NCBI GenBank assembly: GCA_029939875.1
Contig: JAOZSC010000191.1
Location: 1 to 5,848 of the forward strand
Length of the DNA: 5,848 nt
Direction of reading: 5' to 3'
DNA from: Desulfobacterales bacterium
GTDB lineage: Bacteria > Desulfobacterota > Desulfobacteria > Desulfobacterales > JAFDCJ01
Shown: in pieces, positions 5,590-5,848 of the stretch
How positions within the stretch are numbered: position 1 is the stretch's first letter
Layout: each line of letters begins with the position of its first letter
Translations under genes and position numbers: made by a program
The notes under the pieces: generated by a model
What the model saw: the letters and a program-made list of their open reading frames with translations, nothing else
Databases searched by the model: none
What the model was told of the DNA's origin: nothing

Positions 5590-5848
5590 TTCTTATCTTC
5601 AGCGCTTCCTGGTAGACCCTGTTTTTGGAAAGCCCGTATTTTTTGGCAATTTTCCGGGCCACACCGGCCAGCCGCCCTTCCTTTGATCCTAAAGCGATTC
5701 TGATTTCAGATTGAATTGTTTCCCGGCTGACCAAACTGGTGTCATTCCCCCCGGCTACCAGCAGGGTGCATTCGCCTTTGACGGTGGGTCGAGCCTGCAG
5801 CGTCTGTCGTATTTCAGATAACCGTCCCCTTAGAAATTCTTCGTGCAC
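5540..5848 (-). CDS. rsmI: 16S rRNA (cytidine-1402-2'-O)-methyltransferase, C-terminal part (5' end off the right edge)
   Basis: The last 102 residues of RsmI are present; the gene enters from the right edge and its start is outside the window. RsmI uses S-adenosylmethionine to methylate the ribose of C1402 in 16S rRNA at the decoding centre. The evidence is the HEEFLRGRLSEI segment at the edge (in full-length proteins it follows an ELTK-type motif), then TVKGECTLLVAGG (22-34), which closes the tetrapyrrole-methylase-like domain. The C-terminal helix-turn-helix-like region follows, with LAGVARKIAKKYGLSKNRVYQEAL (about 60-83). The first codon inside the window is GTG, an internal valine and not a start. 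A polar tail of about 17 residues overlaps the start of the phosphopantetheinyl transferase gene, which indicates a shared transcript. Confidence 0.88.
   Translation of the reverse strand: MHEEFLRGRLSEIRQTLQARPTVKGECTLLVAGGNDTSLVSRETIQSEIRIALGSKEGRLAGVARKIAKKYGLSKNRVYQEALKIRNGVENSTGKKPDDRQP

Noticed and set aside
1..5848. CRISPR array, tRNA, insertion sequence or integrase signatures
   Set aside because: No spaced direct repeats, no tRNA-like TTCRANY arm with an acceptor stem, and no transposase or recombinase motif in any plausible frame.

Overview
The window reads as ordinary bacterial chromosome of moderately high GC. It is most likely from a Gram-negative bacterium of the deltaproteobacterial (Desulfobacterota) type. 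That assignment is an inference from the general look of the proteins (a short Sfp-type phosphopantetheinyl transferase behind rsmI, a YkgJ-type cysteine-cluster protein, a YihY/BrkB protein, an SSF symporter) and is of low certainty. There is no rRNA, tRNA, CRISPR array, transposase or phage gene, and I found no exotic multi-gene defence or biosynthetic system.

Layout. Positions 1-361 hold the possible tail of a gene entering from the left, a strong rho-independent terminator (209-244) and the promoter region of the next gene. A plus-strand EamA/DMT-type permease follows (371-1276). It converges, across 28 bp, on a minus-strand pair: a YihY/BrkB membrane protein (3800-2904) followed after 21 bp by a sodium:solute symporter (2882-1305). 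Positions 3801-4230 have no intact gene. They contain what looks like a dead fragment of yceD (DUF177) on the minus strand, two strong inverted repeats and the leader of the next gene. A plus-strand YkgJ-like cysteine-cluster protein (4231-4914) converges on a minus-strand operon made of the 3' end of rsmI (entering from the right edge) and an overlapping Sfp-type 4'-phosphopantetheinyl transferase (5589-4957).

How they relate. The permease, YihY protein and symporter are all inner-membrane proteins, but nothing in the sequence gives a shared substrate. rsmI and the phosphopantetheinyl transferase are probably co-transcribed and translationally coupled; one modifies 16S rRNA and the other activates carrier proteins. 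The most unusual item is the yceD-like relict: about 65 residues that look like the N-terminal half of YceD, preceded in the same frame by an ATG and six codons and then a TAA stop, with the C-terminal half absent and yihY starting 44 bp downstream. A second point of interest is the permease promoter, whose good -35/-10 pair lies so close to the ATG that the transcript may be leaderless.
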